A DNA stretch of 36,148 nt from Deltaproteobacteria bacterium (GCA_013812655.1 JACCTC010000021.1:1-36148); one strand, 5' to 3'. Positions 1 to 10,544 are shown, counted from the first letter of the stretch. Notes: generated by a model not told the origin, from the letters alone. Program-made: numbers and translations.

Positions 1-536
1 GCCGGATCCGACGGGTACCACGCGAACACCGGCGCGCCCTCGATCGCGGCACCGACATGCGCGGGTTCGAGCGGGCTCGCGAGCCGGGTCAGCGCGTCGC
101 TCATGCCATCGCCGTCGTCGGTGTCGACATGCACCGCGATCAGGAGGCGATCGTGACCGCCACCGTCGCGCGGCACGATCGTGACGATCGCGGCCGGTGC
201 ACCACGCGAATCGGGAATCGCCGACACGTGATCGATCGACAGCGGAACGACATCCGCGGACTCGGGAACCGTGCTGGCGAGCTCGAGCAACGCGACGCCC
301 GCATAGCGACCAACGCCGAACGCTGCGACCGCGATCTGCGCGGAGCCATCGAGCTTCGTCATCACCGCAAGCGGCGTGGCCTGCAGCGGCCGCAACAGCT
401 CCGCGCTGGTCACCGCGAGAGTCTTGCCACCGTGGACGACGAGCGTGACCGAGCCTACGAGCTGCTGGGTCTCGCCAGCGGTCACGAGAGGCGCCACGGC
501 ACGCAGCTCGCGTGAATGTCGATCTCGGCCTGCCAC
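1..536 (-). CDS. Partial protein, possibly degenerate trypsin-like (C-terminus off the window)
   Basis: A leftward reading frame is open from a stop near 611 to the left edge, so only about 178 N-terminal residues are visible. The visible part has alternating short beta-strand-like stretches (GSVTLVVHGGKTLAVTSAEL, then AVAAFGVGRYAGVALLEL) that recall the first barrel of trypsin/HtrA-like proteases. I see no clear His or Ser catalytic motif, so it may be inactive or something else. No signal peptide is visible. The start is uncertain: GTG at 536 has a weak AGG eight bases upstream, and GTG at 497 is the next candidate. Codon third positions become strongly G/C only after about position 512, which mildly favours the later start. 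The coding call rests on codon bias and the long open frame; the family guess is inference. Confidence 0.45.
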   Translation of the reverse strand, partial: MAGRDRHSRELRAVAPLVTAGETQQLVGSVTLVVHGGKTLAVTSAELLRPLQATPLAVMTKLDGSAQIAVAAFGVGRYAGVALLELASTVPESADVVPLSIDHVSAIPDSRGAPAAIVTIVPRDGGGHDRLLIAVHVDTDDGDGMSDALTRLASPLEPAHVGAAIEGAPVFAWYPSDP

Positions 537-677
537 GCACCGAGCCTGGCACGAGGACCACGCGTCCCTCAACTGCTCGCGCGCGCCGTCACCGTGCGCT
601 AACGCTCGGCCTCACGGTGTGCATCCCGTGAAGTGACGTCGTCGCTGGCGGCATGCACCGTGCACATTCCCCAAGGC

Positions 678-1289
678 ATGAGCTTCCAACCTCGTGAACC
701 GCAGATGATCGGTCGCCTGCGGCGCTACAAGATCGTCTGTGGCATCGACCTTTCGGAATATTCGGACATCGTGCTCGAGCACGCGCTCGATCAGGCGGCA
801 CGTCACCAGTCGCCGGAGCTGCACTTCCTCACGGTGTGCGAGAAGAAGAAGCTGTCGACCGAAGACTGCAAGCAGGCGCTCTGGGAGCGCGTGTATCCCG
901 AGCTCGAGGCGTTCAACCAGCATGGCGTCGAGTGGCGCGCGCGACTGCACGTGCGGCGCGGCCGCCCCGAGGATCAGATCGCCGCGCTCGCCGCGGACAT
1001 CCGTGCGGATCTGATCGTGGTCGGCAACTTCGGTCTACACAACCCGCGCAACACCGACAAGAACGTGCCGAATCGCGTGCTGCGAAACGCGGTGTGCCCG
1101 ACGCTCGTGGTCGGTATGCCCGAGGTGCTCGACACCAAGCAGTGCCCGATCTGCGTCTCGCTGCGCGAGAACACCGAGGGCGATCGCTGGTTCTGCGACA
1201 AGCACAGCTCGTCGCGCCGCGACGACCACGCCACCACGCCGATGACGGTGTGGACCGGCGGTCAGTTCGCCATCGAACGCGCCGCGTGA
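678..1289 (+). CDS. Universal stress protein (UspA family) with Cys/His tail
   Basis: A 203-residue cytoplasmic protein. Residues 16-147 form a UspA-like alpha/beta fold: strand KIVCGIDLSE, a helix, HFLTV, then RADLIVVGNFG and a closing CPTLVVGMP strand. UspA proteins bind nucleotides through G-x2-G-x9-G-S/T. Here only the first two glycines are present (GNFG, residues 116-119) and the later G-S/T is replaced, so ATP binding is doubtful. After the Usp fold comes an extra tail with CPIC (156-159) and WFCDKH (171-176), a CxxC...CxxxH pattern that could hold one zinc ion. ATG 678 was chosen; ATG 705 and GTG 633 are in-frame alternatives and none has a good ribosome site. The gene faces 1351-3236 across a hairpin. 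Confidence 0.85.
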   Translation: MSFQPREPQMIGRLRRYKIVCGIDLSEYSDIVLEHALDQAARHQSPELHFLTVCEKKKLSTEDCKQALWERVYPELEAFNQHGVEWRARLHVRRGRPEDQIAALAADIRADLIVVGNFGLHNPRNTDKNVPNRVLRNAVCPTLVVGMPEVLDTKQCPICVSLRENTEGDRWFCDKHSSSRRDDHATTPMTVWTGGQFAIERAA

Positions 1290-1303
1290 TCGGCAGCTGA
1301 ACG

Positions 1304-1328
1304 CGGCGAACGCGCTCACGGTTCGCCG
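1304..1328. terminator. Hairpin between convergent genes
   Basis: A perfect 8-bp inverted repeat (CGGCGAAC / GTTCGCCG) with a 9-base loop lies between the convergent stops at 1289 and 1351. A longer outer pairing GATCGGC / GCCGATC surrounds it. There is no T run, so rho-independent action is not certain. Placement between convergent stops suggests a bidirectional terminator. Confidence 0.4.
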
Positions 1329-1350
1329 ATCCCGGCTGCGTGCGTGGTGA

Positions 1351-3236
1351 TCAATAGCTGACGTACGGCGGAATGATCGCGAGGCTGCCGGCCCACGCGC
1401 TCGCCGGCTCCTGCGAGTACTGGTTGATGATCCCGCCGAGCACTTCGAGTGTGCCGCCGTTGATGACGTCGAACACGAGGGCCGTCTTCTCGCTCTTGAA
1501 GCCGAGCATCCACACCGTCGCATTGTCGATCGTCCACTGACCCAACGGCGACTCGCTGTTCGTCACGCGAAGGTAAGCACGCATGTCGTGAAAACTTTCG
1601 ACCTTGTTGATCATGTTACCGAACAGCACCGGTGTGCCAGTGGCGACGCTGTTGCGGTAAGCGCCGCCCGAACCGTGGATCCGATGCATGACGAGCGGCC
1701 GGTTGCCGATGTGATCGAACGCGATGCCTTGCATCGAGCCGTCGCGAACGAACAGCGGGTCGCTGCAGCCGCCGAGGACGCGGAACTTCACGCCGGAGTT
1801 GCTGACTTCGGTGAACATGAACTGGACCTGCTTGACGCTGCACGGGATGTCGATCGGCGCCGTCGTGCGGTACTCGTAGCCTGGGAAGTAGACGGTCGGC
1901 CTGCCCGAGCTCATCGCGGCACGGATCGCAGCCGTCGCGTCGGCGACGCCATCACCGGGGGTGTTCGGCTTGACCCATGACGTGACTGGATCCCAGGCGC
2001 GGACCGGAACCTCCTCGACCGGCAGATCGAGCGACTTTGCCGGTGTCGCCGTCGAAAACCGAACCGGCGCGTGTGACACGTACTCGCCGATGTTGCCGTC
2101 GACGAGCTGCGTGCCCTTCTTCACCGAGTGGCCATAGCCGGCGACGGTCACCTTGCGCACGAACGCCTGTCCGGCGTTGATCGTGATCGCCGAGGTGCCC
2201 GCGGCTCCGCCGACGAGCTCGCTGTCGAGCAGGACGGCGTGCGAGCCGCCGCCCGTGAGTGACATTGCGGGGACCGTGTTCTCGCTGCGCAGCTTGCGGA
2301 TCGAGGCGGTGCCGTCGACGAGCTGGACGCCGGCGACGCGCTGGTTGCGGATCGTGACGTGCTCGAGCGTCGGGCGCGTGAAGTGATACGGCCGCATGCG
2401 GATGCCGACGTCGAATCCGTCGACGACGATGTTGCTCTGGTAGCTCAGCACCGTGCCGATGTCGTTATCGAGACCGACGGCGCCCTTGTGCTCGGGGTCC
2501 ATCGACTGGATCTTGACGTTCTCGATGTCCGACTGGTTCGCGCCGCCGAACCGGACGCCGACCGCCTTGGGATTGCCCTTGCCGACGCGGATCGTCAGGT
2601 TGCGAAGCGAGTTGCTCGCAGGCAGGGGGGGTTGTTGAAGTCGTGGCGCCCGAACGACAGGACGGGACGCTCCGCCTTGTCGGCCGCGAAGTCTGGGTCG
2701 TTCGGCGCGAGCCGGATGATCGTGTTCTCGCGGCTCTGACCGATGAAGCGGAGCCACACCGTCGCTTCCGTGATGTTGTTCGGGTACATGCGGGTCGGGC
2801 CCGTGTACGTGATCGTGTCGGTGACCTTGTAGATGCCGTTCGGAAAGTAGATGACGTACGACGGTTTCGTCGAGCCGACGAAGAAGCCGTCCCAGCCTGC
2901 GGCCGCGACCTGCTTGACGACGTAGTCGTATGCGGCGCGCAGCGCCAACGTATCGTCGGTGATGCCGTCGCCCTTCGCGTTGAACGGAGGCCTGGTGACG
3001 TCGATGATTCGACCGCGTCCGGTCGGCGTCCACATCGCGTCAGCGGGAAACACCGCGTTCGTGCACGGCGCCGTGTCACCAACCGTCGTCAGCGGTACGT
3101 GACACGTCTCGGCAACGACTGCCGCGAGCGCCTCCTCGGCCAGGAGCTCCTCGTCGTTACCCACCGGGGAGTCGAGGCACGCGGTGGTGAGCAGGACGAG
3201 CGACAGAGCAGACATGAATGGCGTTGATTCCCTCAT
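1351..3236 (-). pseudogene. Frameshifted double beta-helix lipoprotein (Pectate_lyase_3 / GH55-like)
   Basis: Two overlapping leftward frames read as one protein of about 628 residues. The upstream frame gives a lipoprotein signal (lipobox LTTAC, Cys20) and the motif FNAKGDGITDDTLALRAA (residues 85-102), the hallmark of Pectate_lyase_3/GH28/GH55 beta-helices. At residue 204 (about base 2631) it leaves frame. The downstream frame continues with beta-helix rungs and a second entry motif, GDGVADATAAIRAA followed by TVYFPGYEYR. Two tandem helices, each opened by such a motif, is the arrangement of GH55 exo-beta-1,3-glucanases, so a polysaccharide-active surface lipoprotein is likely. The shift falls in a run of seven G at 2625-2631; one more base would rejoin the frames. 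Start ATG 3236 has AGGAG about seven bases upstream. It may be a true pseudogene or a sequencing error. Confidence 0.75.
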
Positions 3237-3667
3237 GGAGGCTCCTGGCAGCAACCACCGTGCCGTCGCGACGGCTCCAAAGCGTTTCCGAAAACCTGTC
3301 GGGTTCCACCGACAGTTGGGGGGTGATTCCCTCATGCCGGAAACCATGTTTCGAGCGCCGTCGAGTCAGGCGATGCGAATCTCGGTCGTGCGTCGCGGGT
3401 CCTGGTGCTTCGGTCTGGCCATCGCCAGCAAAGTTCGAATCGTCGCAGATCTCCTGCGTAGTGCTGACCGGCCCTGTTGTCCCTCGACAGCACAATCTGG
3501 ACCTCGCGATCACTGGGTCTCGAAGGTCATGACCGAGGGCCGTTGCTGCTGTTCACATCCTCCTTCGCCTTGAAGTCCGCACCACCACGACGATGACGTG
3601 TGGGGACCTGGACTGTTCGCGATCGAACGCGCGGCCTGACGCGGTCGCCTCGTGGCACGCTGGCGTT
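3237..3667. other. Intergenic stretch between divergent genes
   Basis: About 430 bases between divergent starts at 3236 and 3668. It is less GC-biased than the coding regions and short open frames in it lack codon bias, so I see no gene. It should hold both promoters. The only ordered element noticed is a 10-bp palindrome GGTCATGACC at 3525-3534. The 12-mer GATTCCCTCATG occurs twice (near 3226 and 3324), once spanning the start of the leftward gene. Confidence 0.5.
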
Positions 3668-4969
3668 ATGCAGACGCCCGAGCGCCGATCACCAGGCGTC
3701 CTTCGAGGCGTGCTGGTCTCGGCGTTCCGCCGCGTGATGCGGCTGTACTTCCGCGACATCGAGCGCGTCGGCACGTCACCTGGTCCCCGAACCCGGGGCC
3801 GCGTGATCGTCGCGAACCACACGAACGCGTTGATCGATCCGATCCTCGTGCTCACAGATGCCGCGTGCGAGATCTCGCCGGTCGCGAAGTCCACGCTGTG
3901 GTCGATTCCCGGGCTACGGTGGATCCTCGACCGCGCCGGCGCGGTGCCGATCGTTCGACGCAAGGACACGCCCGACAAGGACAGCGCCGCGAACGCGTCG
4001 GCGTTCGAGAAGATCGCCGAGCACCTCGCCGGCGGCGGCAACATCCTGATCTTCCCCGAGGGTACCAGCCACAGCGCCCCTCACCTCGCGCCGCTGCGCA
4101 CCGGCGCGGCGCGCATGCTCCTCGCTGCCGAGCAGCAGGCTGGCACGGCGCCGACGTTCCAGGCCGCCGGGCTCGAGTTCGACAACCGCTCGGACTTCCG
4201 CTCGCGATGCCTCGTGCTGTGGGGACCGGTTCGCCGATTCGCGGAGATCCCCGGTGACCCCGAGGAGCGCGTGCGGGCGGCGACCGCGCTGATGAAGGAC
4301 GACCTCGCGGAGCTGCTCGTCGAGGGCGATACCCACGAGGAGCGGCTGCGCGTGGCGCGAGTGGCCGAGCTACTCGCGAACGACGATGGTGATGGCTCGC
4401 TCGAGACCTGGAGCGGGATCGGCCGCCAGGTCGTGCTCGCGCAGCGCGCGTTGCGTGATCTCGATGCCGCGGTGATCGCCCAAGTCGGCGCCCATGTCGA
4501 TCGCTACTACGGAGAGCTCGAGCGGCGCGGCCTCGTCGATGCCCAGATCGCGAGCGGCACCCGCGACATCGCCGCCGACAGCACGCCGCCGCGCTGGCAG
4601 CAGGTCGCGCTGATCCCGCTCGCAGCGGCCGGGTTGGCGCTCTACGCGCTGCCGTACTTCATCCCGCGGTACATCGCGCGCAAGCACGACGACGATGCGG
4701 TCTCGACCGTCAAGCTCGGTGCGGCGCTGCTCGTGTACCCGATCTGGATGGGCGGCCTCGTCGTCGGCGCGTTCGTGCTGCTGCCGCCACCGCTGTCGAT
4801 CGCCGCCGCCGCGATCGCGATCACCTCGCCGTTCGCGGCGCTGCGCTGGCTCGACGCCTGGTATCAGCGCCGCCGCGATCCGACCTCGGACGATCTCGCA
4901 CGGCTCGCCCGGATGCGGATCGCCGCCCGGACCGCGATCGACGAGGCGCGCAGTCGACTGCCGACCTGA
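3668..4969 (+). CDS. PlsC-like glycerophosphate acyltransferase (SCT1/GAT1-type motif)
   Basis: A 433-residue membrane-associated acyltransferase of the LPLAT/PlsC superfamily, which moves an acyl chain onto a glycerophosphate in phospholipid synthesis. Block I is NHTNALIDP (residues 50-58), with His51 and Asp57 separated by five residues; this H-x5-D form is typical of the SCT1/GAT1-like group rather than the H-x4-D of classic PlsC. Block III is FPEGTSHSAP (129-138). The C-terminal part, roughly 316-410, holds hydrophobic segments (VALIPLAAAGLALYALPYF, then GAALLVYPIWMGGLVVGAFV) that should anchor it in the membrane. ATG 3668 was chosen because residues before it lack codon bias. Exact substrate (glycerol-3-phosphate or lysophosphatidate) cannot be told. 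Confidence 0.85.
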   Translation: MQTPERRSPGVLRGVLVSAFRRVMRLYFRDIERVGTSPGPRTRGRVIVANHTNALIDPILVLTDAACEISPVAKSTLWSIPGLRWILDRAGAVPIVRRKDTPDKDSAANASAFEKIAEHLAGGGNILIFPEGTSHSAPHLAPLRTGAARMLLAAEQQAGTAPTFQAAGLEFDNRSDFRSRCLVLWGPVRRFAEIPGDPEERVRAATALMKDDLAELLVEGDTHEERLRVARVAELLANDDGDGSLETWSGIGRQVVLAQRALRDLDAAVIAQVGAHVDRYYGELERRGLVDAQIASGTRDIAADSTPPRWQQVALIPLAAAGLALYALPYFIPRYIARKHDDDAVSTVKLGAALLVYPIWMGGLVVGAFVLLPPPLSIAAAAIAITSPFAALRWLDAWYQRRRDPTSDDLARLARMRIAARTAIDEARSRLPT

Positions 4970-5094
4970 GCACGATGTAACGCACCGCCGGCTTCAAGTG
5001 CCCGGGGCCCGGTAGCTTCGTGACGCGTTCGGCCTACACCCTCGACAGCGCGCTCCTGCCTGGCACGGCTCGCAGCGGCGTGTCACGACCAGGT

Positions 5095-6018
5095 ATGCGA
5101 AGGCTCCTCGCTGCGGGCGTGATCGTCGTGAGCGGTGTGATCGCGTGGTCGGCGACAGCGAGCGCCACGCCAACGCCTCCTGAATCGTCGACCGAGGCGG
5201 CGTGGCTCGACGGGCTCACCGAGCGCGTGATCACCGATGTCGCCGCGGGCAAGCCGCTCGTCGCGGAGGTCCACGTTCCGCTGTGCGACAACACGATCAT
5301 CCCGTGCGGTAACCCGAGGCTCGGGGACGGCGACAACCCGAAGACCAATCTCTACTGGGCGACGACGCCGGGTTTCGGCGTGTGGTTCGGGAGATCGGGT
5401 GGCGGCTGGAAGCGTGTCGCGAAGATCGTCGAGACCGGCGACCCCGACATCCTCGAAACCCATGTCTATCGCCGCAGCGTGCGCGCGCCTGCGAGCTGGC
5501 GGAAGCGCCGCGTGGCCGCGACGTTCGAGGTCGACGTCGTCGTCCATGCGTGGCGCGGGTCCGCGATCGATCGCGCGCTCGCCGCGTACGCCGCGCAGAT
5601 CTCGAGCGACGCGCCGCGCACGCTGAAGCTCGCCGACGGTAGCAGCCTCGCGATCGGCGGGGCGGCGCAGCTCGTCGCGTGGGTCGGTCACAACCGGCTC
5701 ATGGACCTCGCGCGCTTCGAGTGGCCGACGCCCTCCTCCGCGAAGAAGGGCACGATCGCGATCGCCTGCCACACTGCCGCGTACATGGAAGAGCACGTGC
5801 CGGCCGAGACGCGCGTGCCGCTGCTGATGACGCGCGACTTCCTGTTCGCGAACGCCGCGCCGCTCGAGGCCGCGGTGCTCGCATTCGCCGCGGGCGGCAG
5901 CTACGCGCGGATCCGCAACGACGCCGCGATCGCGTACGCGAAGGTTCGCGATCGTCCGGTCGCGAAGATCGCCGGCGCGTTCACGAACCCGGCGGATCGG
6001 CGCTGGAAGAAGCGGTGA
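5095..6018 (+). CDS. Secreted protein of unknown function
   Basis: A 307-residue protein with a clear Sec signal (MRRLLAAGVIVVSGVIAWSA..., cleavage likely after ATASA). The mature part has conserved-looking blocks: VHVPLCDNTIIPCGNPRLG, GDGDNPKTNLYW, GFGVWF, then VVVHAWRGSAIDRAL, AWVGHNRLMDL and AIACHTAAYM. From memory, proteins with a CDN...NLYW...GH.GLMD...AC pattern form an uncharacterised bacterial group, sometimes seen beside toxin-like secreted proteins; I cannot assign a reaction. ATG 5095 was chosen because it begins the signal peptide. The last 38 bases overlap the end of the convergent outer-membrane-factor gene. Confidence 0.75.
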   Translation: MRRLLAAGVIVVSGVIAWSATASATPTPPESSTEAAWLDGLTERVITDVAAGKPLVAEVHVPLCDNTIIPCGNPRLGDGDNPKTNLYWATTPGFGVWFGRSGGGWKRVAKIVETGDPDILETHVYRRSVRAPASWRKRRVAATFEVDVVVHAWRGSAIDRALAAYAAQISSDAPRTLKLADGSSLAIGGAAQLVAWVGHNRLMDLARFEWPTPSSAKKGTIAIACHTAAYMEEHVPAETRVPLLMTRDFLFANAAPLEAAVLAFAAGGSYARIRNDAAIAYAKVRDRPVAKIAGAFTNPADRRWKKR

Positions 6019-7393
6019 CACCCCCGCCCTCGCGCCAGCCGCCGCCGAGTGCGGCATAGAGCCGGACGAGGTTCGTCAGGCGGGTGAGCCGGGTCTCGAT
6101 CAGCTGCTGCTGGGCGACGAACAGGTCGCGCTGTGCGGTCAGCACGGTGAGGTAGTTCTCGATGCCTGCGCGATAGCGGGTCTCCGAGATCGCGAAACGG
6201 CGCTCCTCGGCGGCGACCCGCGCGAGCTGGGCGGCGAGCTGCTCGTCGAGAGCGGCGCGGCCGCCGAGGGCGTCGGCGACCTCGCGAAACGCGTTCTGGA
6301 TCGCCTGCTCGTAGCGCACGACCTCGATCTGCTTGCGGACCTGGGCGACATCGAGCGTGGCGCTCAGGCGACCGCCGGTGAACAGCGGCTGCGAGAGGTC
6401 GGCGCTCGCGGTCCATAGCAAGGCGCCGCCGCTGACCAGGCCGCGCAGCGTCGTGCTCGCGAGGCCGCCGAACCCGGTGAGCGAGATCGATGGGAAGAAC
6501 GCCGCGCGAGCGACGCCGATGTTCGCGTTGGCGGCGCGCAGTGCGTGCTCGGCGGCGAGCACGTCGGGACGGCGCAGCAGCACCTCGGACGGCACGCCCG
6601 CGGAGAGCTCGGCGACGACAGGCTGGGTCTCGAGCGGCTGCGCGGCCGGCAAGCCTGCGGGTAGCGCGCGCACACCGACGAGCATGACGAGCGCGTTCTC
6701 GGCCTGCACGCGGAGCCTGGTGACCCGCGCGACCTCGGCCCGTGCACCTTGGATCTGGGCCTCGGTGGTCCGGACATCGAGCTCCGAGCGCTGACCCTGC
6801 TCGAACAGCCGCTGGGTGACCTCGGACGACTGGGTCACGAGCTCGAGGGTCCGCTTCGCCAGCGCGAGCTGCTCGTCGAATGCGCGCTCGGCGAGGTACT
6901 GGGTCGCGATCTCCGAGACGAGCGCGAGGTGCGCGCCGCGCCGGGCCTCGACGGTCGCGAGGTAGCTCTCGAGCGCGGCGGCCTTGAGGTTCTTGACGCG
7001 CCCGAACAGATCGAGCTCGTACGAGAGGCCGAGCCCGACGCGATACTCGCGGCCGATGTCGTCGGTGGTCCCGCGAAATTCAACGCCACCACCCGCGCCG
7101 AGCGTGGGGAGCTGTGCGGCGCGCTCGATCCGGTACTGCGCGCGCGCGAGCTCGACGTTGAGCGCTGCGACCCGAAGGTCGCGGTTGTTGCGCAGCGCGA
7201 GCTCGATCAGCCGCTGCAGGCGTGGGTCGCTGAACACGTCGCGCCAGCCAAGCTCGGCGGCGGTGCGGCCGGTGCCGGCGTCGCCCCACGTGCTCGCGAT
7301 CGGCGCGGCCGGGCGCTCGTAGCGCGGGGCGAGCGAGCAGCCCGAGCCGAGCGCCATGCCGGCGAGGCTGATGATCAGGGTCGCCCTACGCAT
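5981..7393 (-). CDS. RND efflux outer-membrane factor lipoprotein (OprM/NodT family)
   Basis: A 470-residue TolC-like channel, the outer-membrane exit of the tripartite pump encoded just upstream. It begins with a lipoprotein signal (lipobox GSGC, Cys19), then SLAPRYERP, the usual start of OprM/NodT proteins. Two OEP repeats follow: the first around residues 60-255 ([21 protein letters not shown]), the second around 270-455 ([33 protein letters not shown]), the latter a highly characteristic stretch. ATG 7393 overlaps the permease stop (7386) by eight bases, indicating translational coupling. The 3' end overlaps the convergent gene ending at 6018 by 38 bases. Length fits the family. Confidence 0.95.
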   Translation of the reverse strand: MRRATLIISLAGMALGSGCSLAPRYERPAAPIASTWGDAGTGRTAAELGWRDVFSDPRLQRLIELALRNNRDLRVAALNVELARAQYRIERAAQLPTLGAGGGVEFRGTTDDIGREYRVGLGLSYELDLFGRVKNLKAAALESYLATVEARRGAHLALVSEIATQYLAERAFDEQLALAKRTLELVTQSSEVTQRLFEQGQRSELDVRTTEAQIQGARAEVARVTRLRVQAENALVMLVGVRALPAGLPAAQPLETQPVVAELSAGVPSEVLLRRPDVLAAEHALRAANANIGVARAAFFPSISLTGFGGLASTTLRGLVSGGALLWTASADLSQPLFTGGRLSATLDVAQVRKQIEVVRYEQAIQNAFREVADALGGRAALDEQLAAQLARVAAEERRFAISETRYRAGIENYLTVLTAQRDLFVAQQQLIETRLTRLTNLVRLYAALGGGWREGGGVTASSSADPPGS

Positions 7394-10300
7394 GCGGATC
7401 TCCGCTCGCGGCGGTCGCTGCATCGATCGCCGTGATCTCGCGCGCTCGCCCCTTGCGCGAGATCAGCGTGAAGAACACCGGCACGAACAGCACGCCGAGC
7501 ACGGTCGCCGCGACAACGCCACCGATCACCGCGACACCGATCGCGTTCTGCGCGCCAGCGCCGGCACCACTCGCGAGTGCCAGCGGCAGCACGCCGAGCA
7601 CGAACGCGAGCGAGGTCATGATGATCGGACGCAGCCGCATCCGCGCTGCCTCGATCGCCGCCGCCGCCGCGGTCTGGCCTTGCTCGCGCAGGGACTTCGC
7701 GAACTCGACGATCAAGATCGCGTTCTTCGCGGACAGCCCCATCGTCGCGAGCAATCCGACCTGGAAGTACACATCGTTGGAGAGCCCGCCGAGCAGCGTC
7801 GCGCTGACCGCGCCGATCACGCCGAGCGGTACGACGAGCAGCACCGAGATCGGGATGCTCCAGCTCTCGTAGAGCGCCGCGAGACACAGGAACACGACGA
7901 GCAGCGACAGCGCGTAGAGGATCGGCGCGTTCGCCCCGGAGACTCGCTCCTCGTACGACAGCCCGGACCACTCGTAGCCGATGCCCGCTGGCAGCTGCGC
8001 CGCGAGCTCCTCCATCGCCTCCATCGCATCACCCGACGAGCCGCCCGGCGCGGCCTCACCCTGGATCGAGATCGACGGGAAGCCGTTGTAACGATCGAGC
8101 TTCGGCGAGCCGTATGCCCAGTGCCCGGTCGCGAACGCCGAGAACGGCACCATCTCGCCGGCGCGGTTGCGGACGTACCACCGATCGAGATCGCTCGGCT
8201 GCATCCGGAACTTCGCGTCGGCCTGCATGTAGACGCGCTTGGTGCGGCCCTCGTCGATGAAGTCGTTGATGTACGAGCCACCCCACGTGCTCGACAGCGT
8301 CTGGTTGATCTCGGCGATCGACAGCCCGAGCGCGGCTGCCTTCTCGGCGTCGACGTCGATCTTGTACTCGGGGCGATCCTCGAGGCCGCCCTGGCGGACC
8401 CGCGCGAGCCGCGGATGCTTCGCGGCCATCCCGATCAGCTGATCGCGAGCGGCGACGAGCGCCGTGTGCCCGAGGCCCGCGCGGTCCTGGAGCTGGAACG
8501 AAAAGCCACCGACGTTGCCGAGCTCCGGGATCGCCGGCGGCGAGAACGCGAAGGCGGTGCCTTCCTTGATCCGCGAGAACGCGCCCATCGCACGGCCCGC
8601 GATCGCCTTCGCGCTCTGCTTCGGATCCTCGCGGTTGTCCCAGTGGTGCAGCTTGACGAACGCGAGGCCGACGTTCTGGCCGCGGCCACCGAAGCCGAAG
8701 CCGGTGATCGCCATGACGTCCTCGACGCCCTCCTTCTCGTTCTCGCGGAGGTGCTCCGTGACGCGCTCCATCACGCCGCGGGTCTGCTCCTGGGTCGCGC
8801 CCGGCGGCAGCAGCAGCTGGACGTTGAGCAGGCCCTGATCCTCCTCGGGGAGGAAGCTCTTCTTCATCCGCGGGAACAGCACGACGAGCGCGCCCGCGAT
8901 CACCACGAAGACCACCATCGCGAACCACCGCCGGCGCACGATGCCGCCGACTGCACGCGTGTAGCCGCGGTTCGTCGCGTCGTAGCCGCGGTTGAACAGG
9001 CCATAGATCCCGCGCCGCTTGCCGTGGGTGCCGCGCTTGAGGATCGTCGCGCACAGCGCGGGCGTGAAGGTCAGCGCGACGACCACCGACAGCGCCATCG
9101 CAGAGACGAGCGTGATCGAGAACTGGCGGTAGATCACGCCGACCGAACCGCCGAAGAACGCCATCGGCACGAACACCGCGGCGAGGACGAGCGCGATGCC
9201 GACCAGCGCGCCGGTGATCTGCTTCATCGACTTGCGGGTCGCCTCCTTCGGCGACAGCCCCTCGTCGTGCATCACGCGCTCGACGTTCTCGACCACGACG
9301 ATCGCGTCGTCGACGAGCAAGCCGATCGCGAGCACCATGCCGAACAAGGTCAGCGTGTTGATGCTGTAGCCGAAGACCGAGAGCACGCCGCACGTGCCGA
9401 GCAGCACTACCGGCACCGCGAGTGTCGGGATCAGCGTCGCGCGGATGTTCTGGAGGAACAGCAGCATGACGAGGAACACGAGGCCGACCGCCTCGAGCAG
9501 CGTGATCACGACCTCCTTGATCGAGATCCGCACGAACGGCGTGCTGTCGACGGGATAGGCGACCTCGAGGCCCGTCGGGAACGTCACCGATAGCTGCTGC
9601 AGGCGCGCCTTGACGGCATCGGCGGTCGACAGCGCATTCGCGCCGGCGGCGAGCCGGATGCCGAGGCCCGACGACGGACTGCCGTTGTAGAAGCTCTCGA
9701 CCGAGAAGTTCTCGCCGGTGAGCTCGACACGCGCGACGTCGCGCAGTCGCACCTGCGAGCCATCCGGGTTGACGCGCAGCAGGATCGCCTCGAACTGATC
9801 CGGCGTCTGGAGTCGGGTCTGGGCGGTGATCGTCGCGTTGAGCGCCTGACCCTTCACCGCGGGCGTGCCACCGAACTCGCCGACCGAGACCTGCGAGTTC
9901 TGCGCCTGCACGGCCTCGCGGACGTCGAGCGGCGTCAGCCGGAGCGCAGAAAGCCGATCGGGATCGAGCCAGATCCGCATCGCGTACTGCGCACCGAACA
10001 CCTGGACATCACCCACGCCGCGTACGCGGCTGATCGGATCCTGCAGCGCCGAGAACACGTAGTCCGAGATGTCGTTGCGGCTCATGCTGCCGTCCTTCGA
10101 CACGAAGGCTGCGATCAACAGGAAGTTGCGGTTCGACTTCGCGACGCGGACGCCCTGGCGCTGGACCTCCTGCGGCAGCTGCGGCATCGCGAGCTGCAGC
10201 TTGTTCTGGACCTGGACCTGGGCGATGTCGGGGTCCGTGCCCGGCTCGAACACGAGCTCGACGCTGGCACCACCGGTCGAGTCACTCGACGACGACAGGT

Positions 10301-10529
10301 AGCGCAACCCGTCGAGGCCGTTCATCCGCTGCTCGATCACCTGGGTGACGGTCTCCTCGAGCGTGCGCGCGGATGCGCCGGGATACGCCGCGAACACCGA
10401 GATCGCGGGTGGCGCGACCGCCGGATACTGCGAGACCGGTAGCTGGAAGATCGAGAGCGCGCCGGCGATCGAGATGATGATCGCGATCACCCACGCGAAG
10501 ATCGGTCGGTCGATGAAGAACTTCGCCAT
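7386..10529 (-). CDS. RND multidrug efflux permease, HAE1 family (AcrB/MexB-like)
   Basis: A 1047-residue inner-membrane proton/drug antiporter, almost the length of AcrB (1049). It opens with [17 protein letters not shown], typical of the first helix. The proton-relay aspartates lie in [18 protein letters not shown] at residues 407-408, matching AcrB numbering exactly, and the helix-10 lysine is in [13 protein letters not shown] near residue 940. [11 protein letters not shown] and [16 protein letters not shown] are pore-domain signatures. All expected parts are present, with no truncation. It sits 15 bases after the adaptor gene and overlaps the channel gene, so the three form one operon. 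Substrates cannot be read from the sequence. No adjacent TetR-type repressor is present. Confidence 0.97.
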   Translation of the reverse strand: MAKFFIDRPIFAWVIAIIISIAGALSIFQLPVSQYPAVAPPAISVFAAYPGASARTLEETVTQVIEQRMNGLDGLRYLSSSSDSTGGASVELVFEPGTDPDIAQVQVQNKLQLAMPQLPQEVQRQGVRVAKSNRNFLLIAAFVSKDGSMSRNDISDYVFSALQDPISRVRGVGDVQVFGAQYAMRIWLDPDRLSALRLTPLDVREAVQAQNSQVSVGEFGGTPAVKGQALNATITAQTRLQTPDQFEAILLRVNPDGSQVRLRDVARVELTGENFSVESFYNGSPSSGLGIRLAAGANALSTADAVKARLQQLSVTFPTGLEVAYPVDSTPFVRISIKEVVITLLEAVGLVFLVMLLFLQNIRATLIPTLAVPVVLLGTCGVLSVFGYSINTLTLFGMVLAIGLLVDDAIVVVENVERVMHDEGLSPKEATRKSMKQITGALVGIALVLAAVFVPMAFFGGSVGVIYRQFSITLVSAMALSVVVALTFTPALCATILKRGTHGKRRGIYGLFNRGYDATNRGYTRAVGGIVRRRWFAMVVFVVIAGALVVLFPRMKKSFLPEEDQGLLNVQLLLPPGATQEQTRGVMERVTEHLRENEKEGVEDVMAITGFGFGGRGQNVGLAFVKLHHWDNREDPKQSAKAIAGRAMGAFSRIKEGTAFAFSPPAIPELGNVGGFSFQLQDRAGLGHTALVAARDQLIGMAAKHPRLARVRQGGLEDRPEYKIDVDAEKAAALGLSIAEINQTLSSTWGGSYINDFIDEGRTKRVYMQADAKFRMQPSDLDRWYVRNRAGEMVPFSAFATGHWAYGSPKLDRYNGFPSISIQGEAAPGGSSGDAMEAMEELAAQLPAGIGYEWSGLSYEERVSGANAPILYALSLLVVFLCLAALYESWSIPISVLLVVPLGVIGAVSATLLGGLSNDVYFQVGLLATMGLSAKNAILIVEFAKSLREQGQTAAAAAIEAARMRLRPIIMTSLAFVLGVLPLALASGAGAGAQNAIGVAVIGGVVAATVLGVLFVPVFFTLISRKGRAREITAIDAATAASGDPHA

Positions 10530-10544
10530 CGTGCACCGCCGCGA

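Noticed and set aside
2632-3033. N-terminal part of the long leftward frame that carries the second half of the beta-helix protein
   Set aside because: Before the G run this frame is Arg/His-rich nonsense; the real N-terminus is in the neighbouring frame.
3525-3534. GGTCATGACC palindrome as part of the TGACC/GGTCA operator family
   Set aside because: A single 10-bp palindrome with different spacing; chance occurrence is likely without genome-wide evidence.
7356-9593. A 745-codon open frame on the + strand opposite the RND permease
   Set aside because: Arg/Asp/Glu/His-rich composition typical of antisense frames in GC-rich genes; the opposite strand encodes a full AcrB-like protein.
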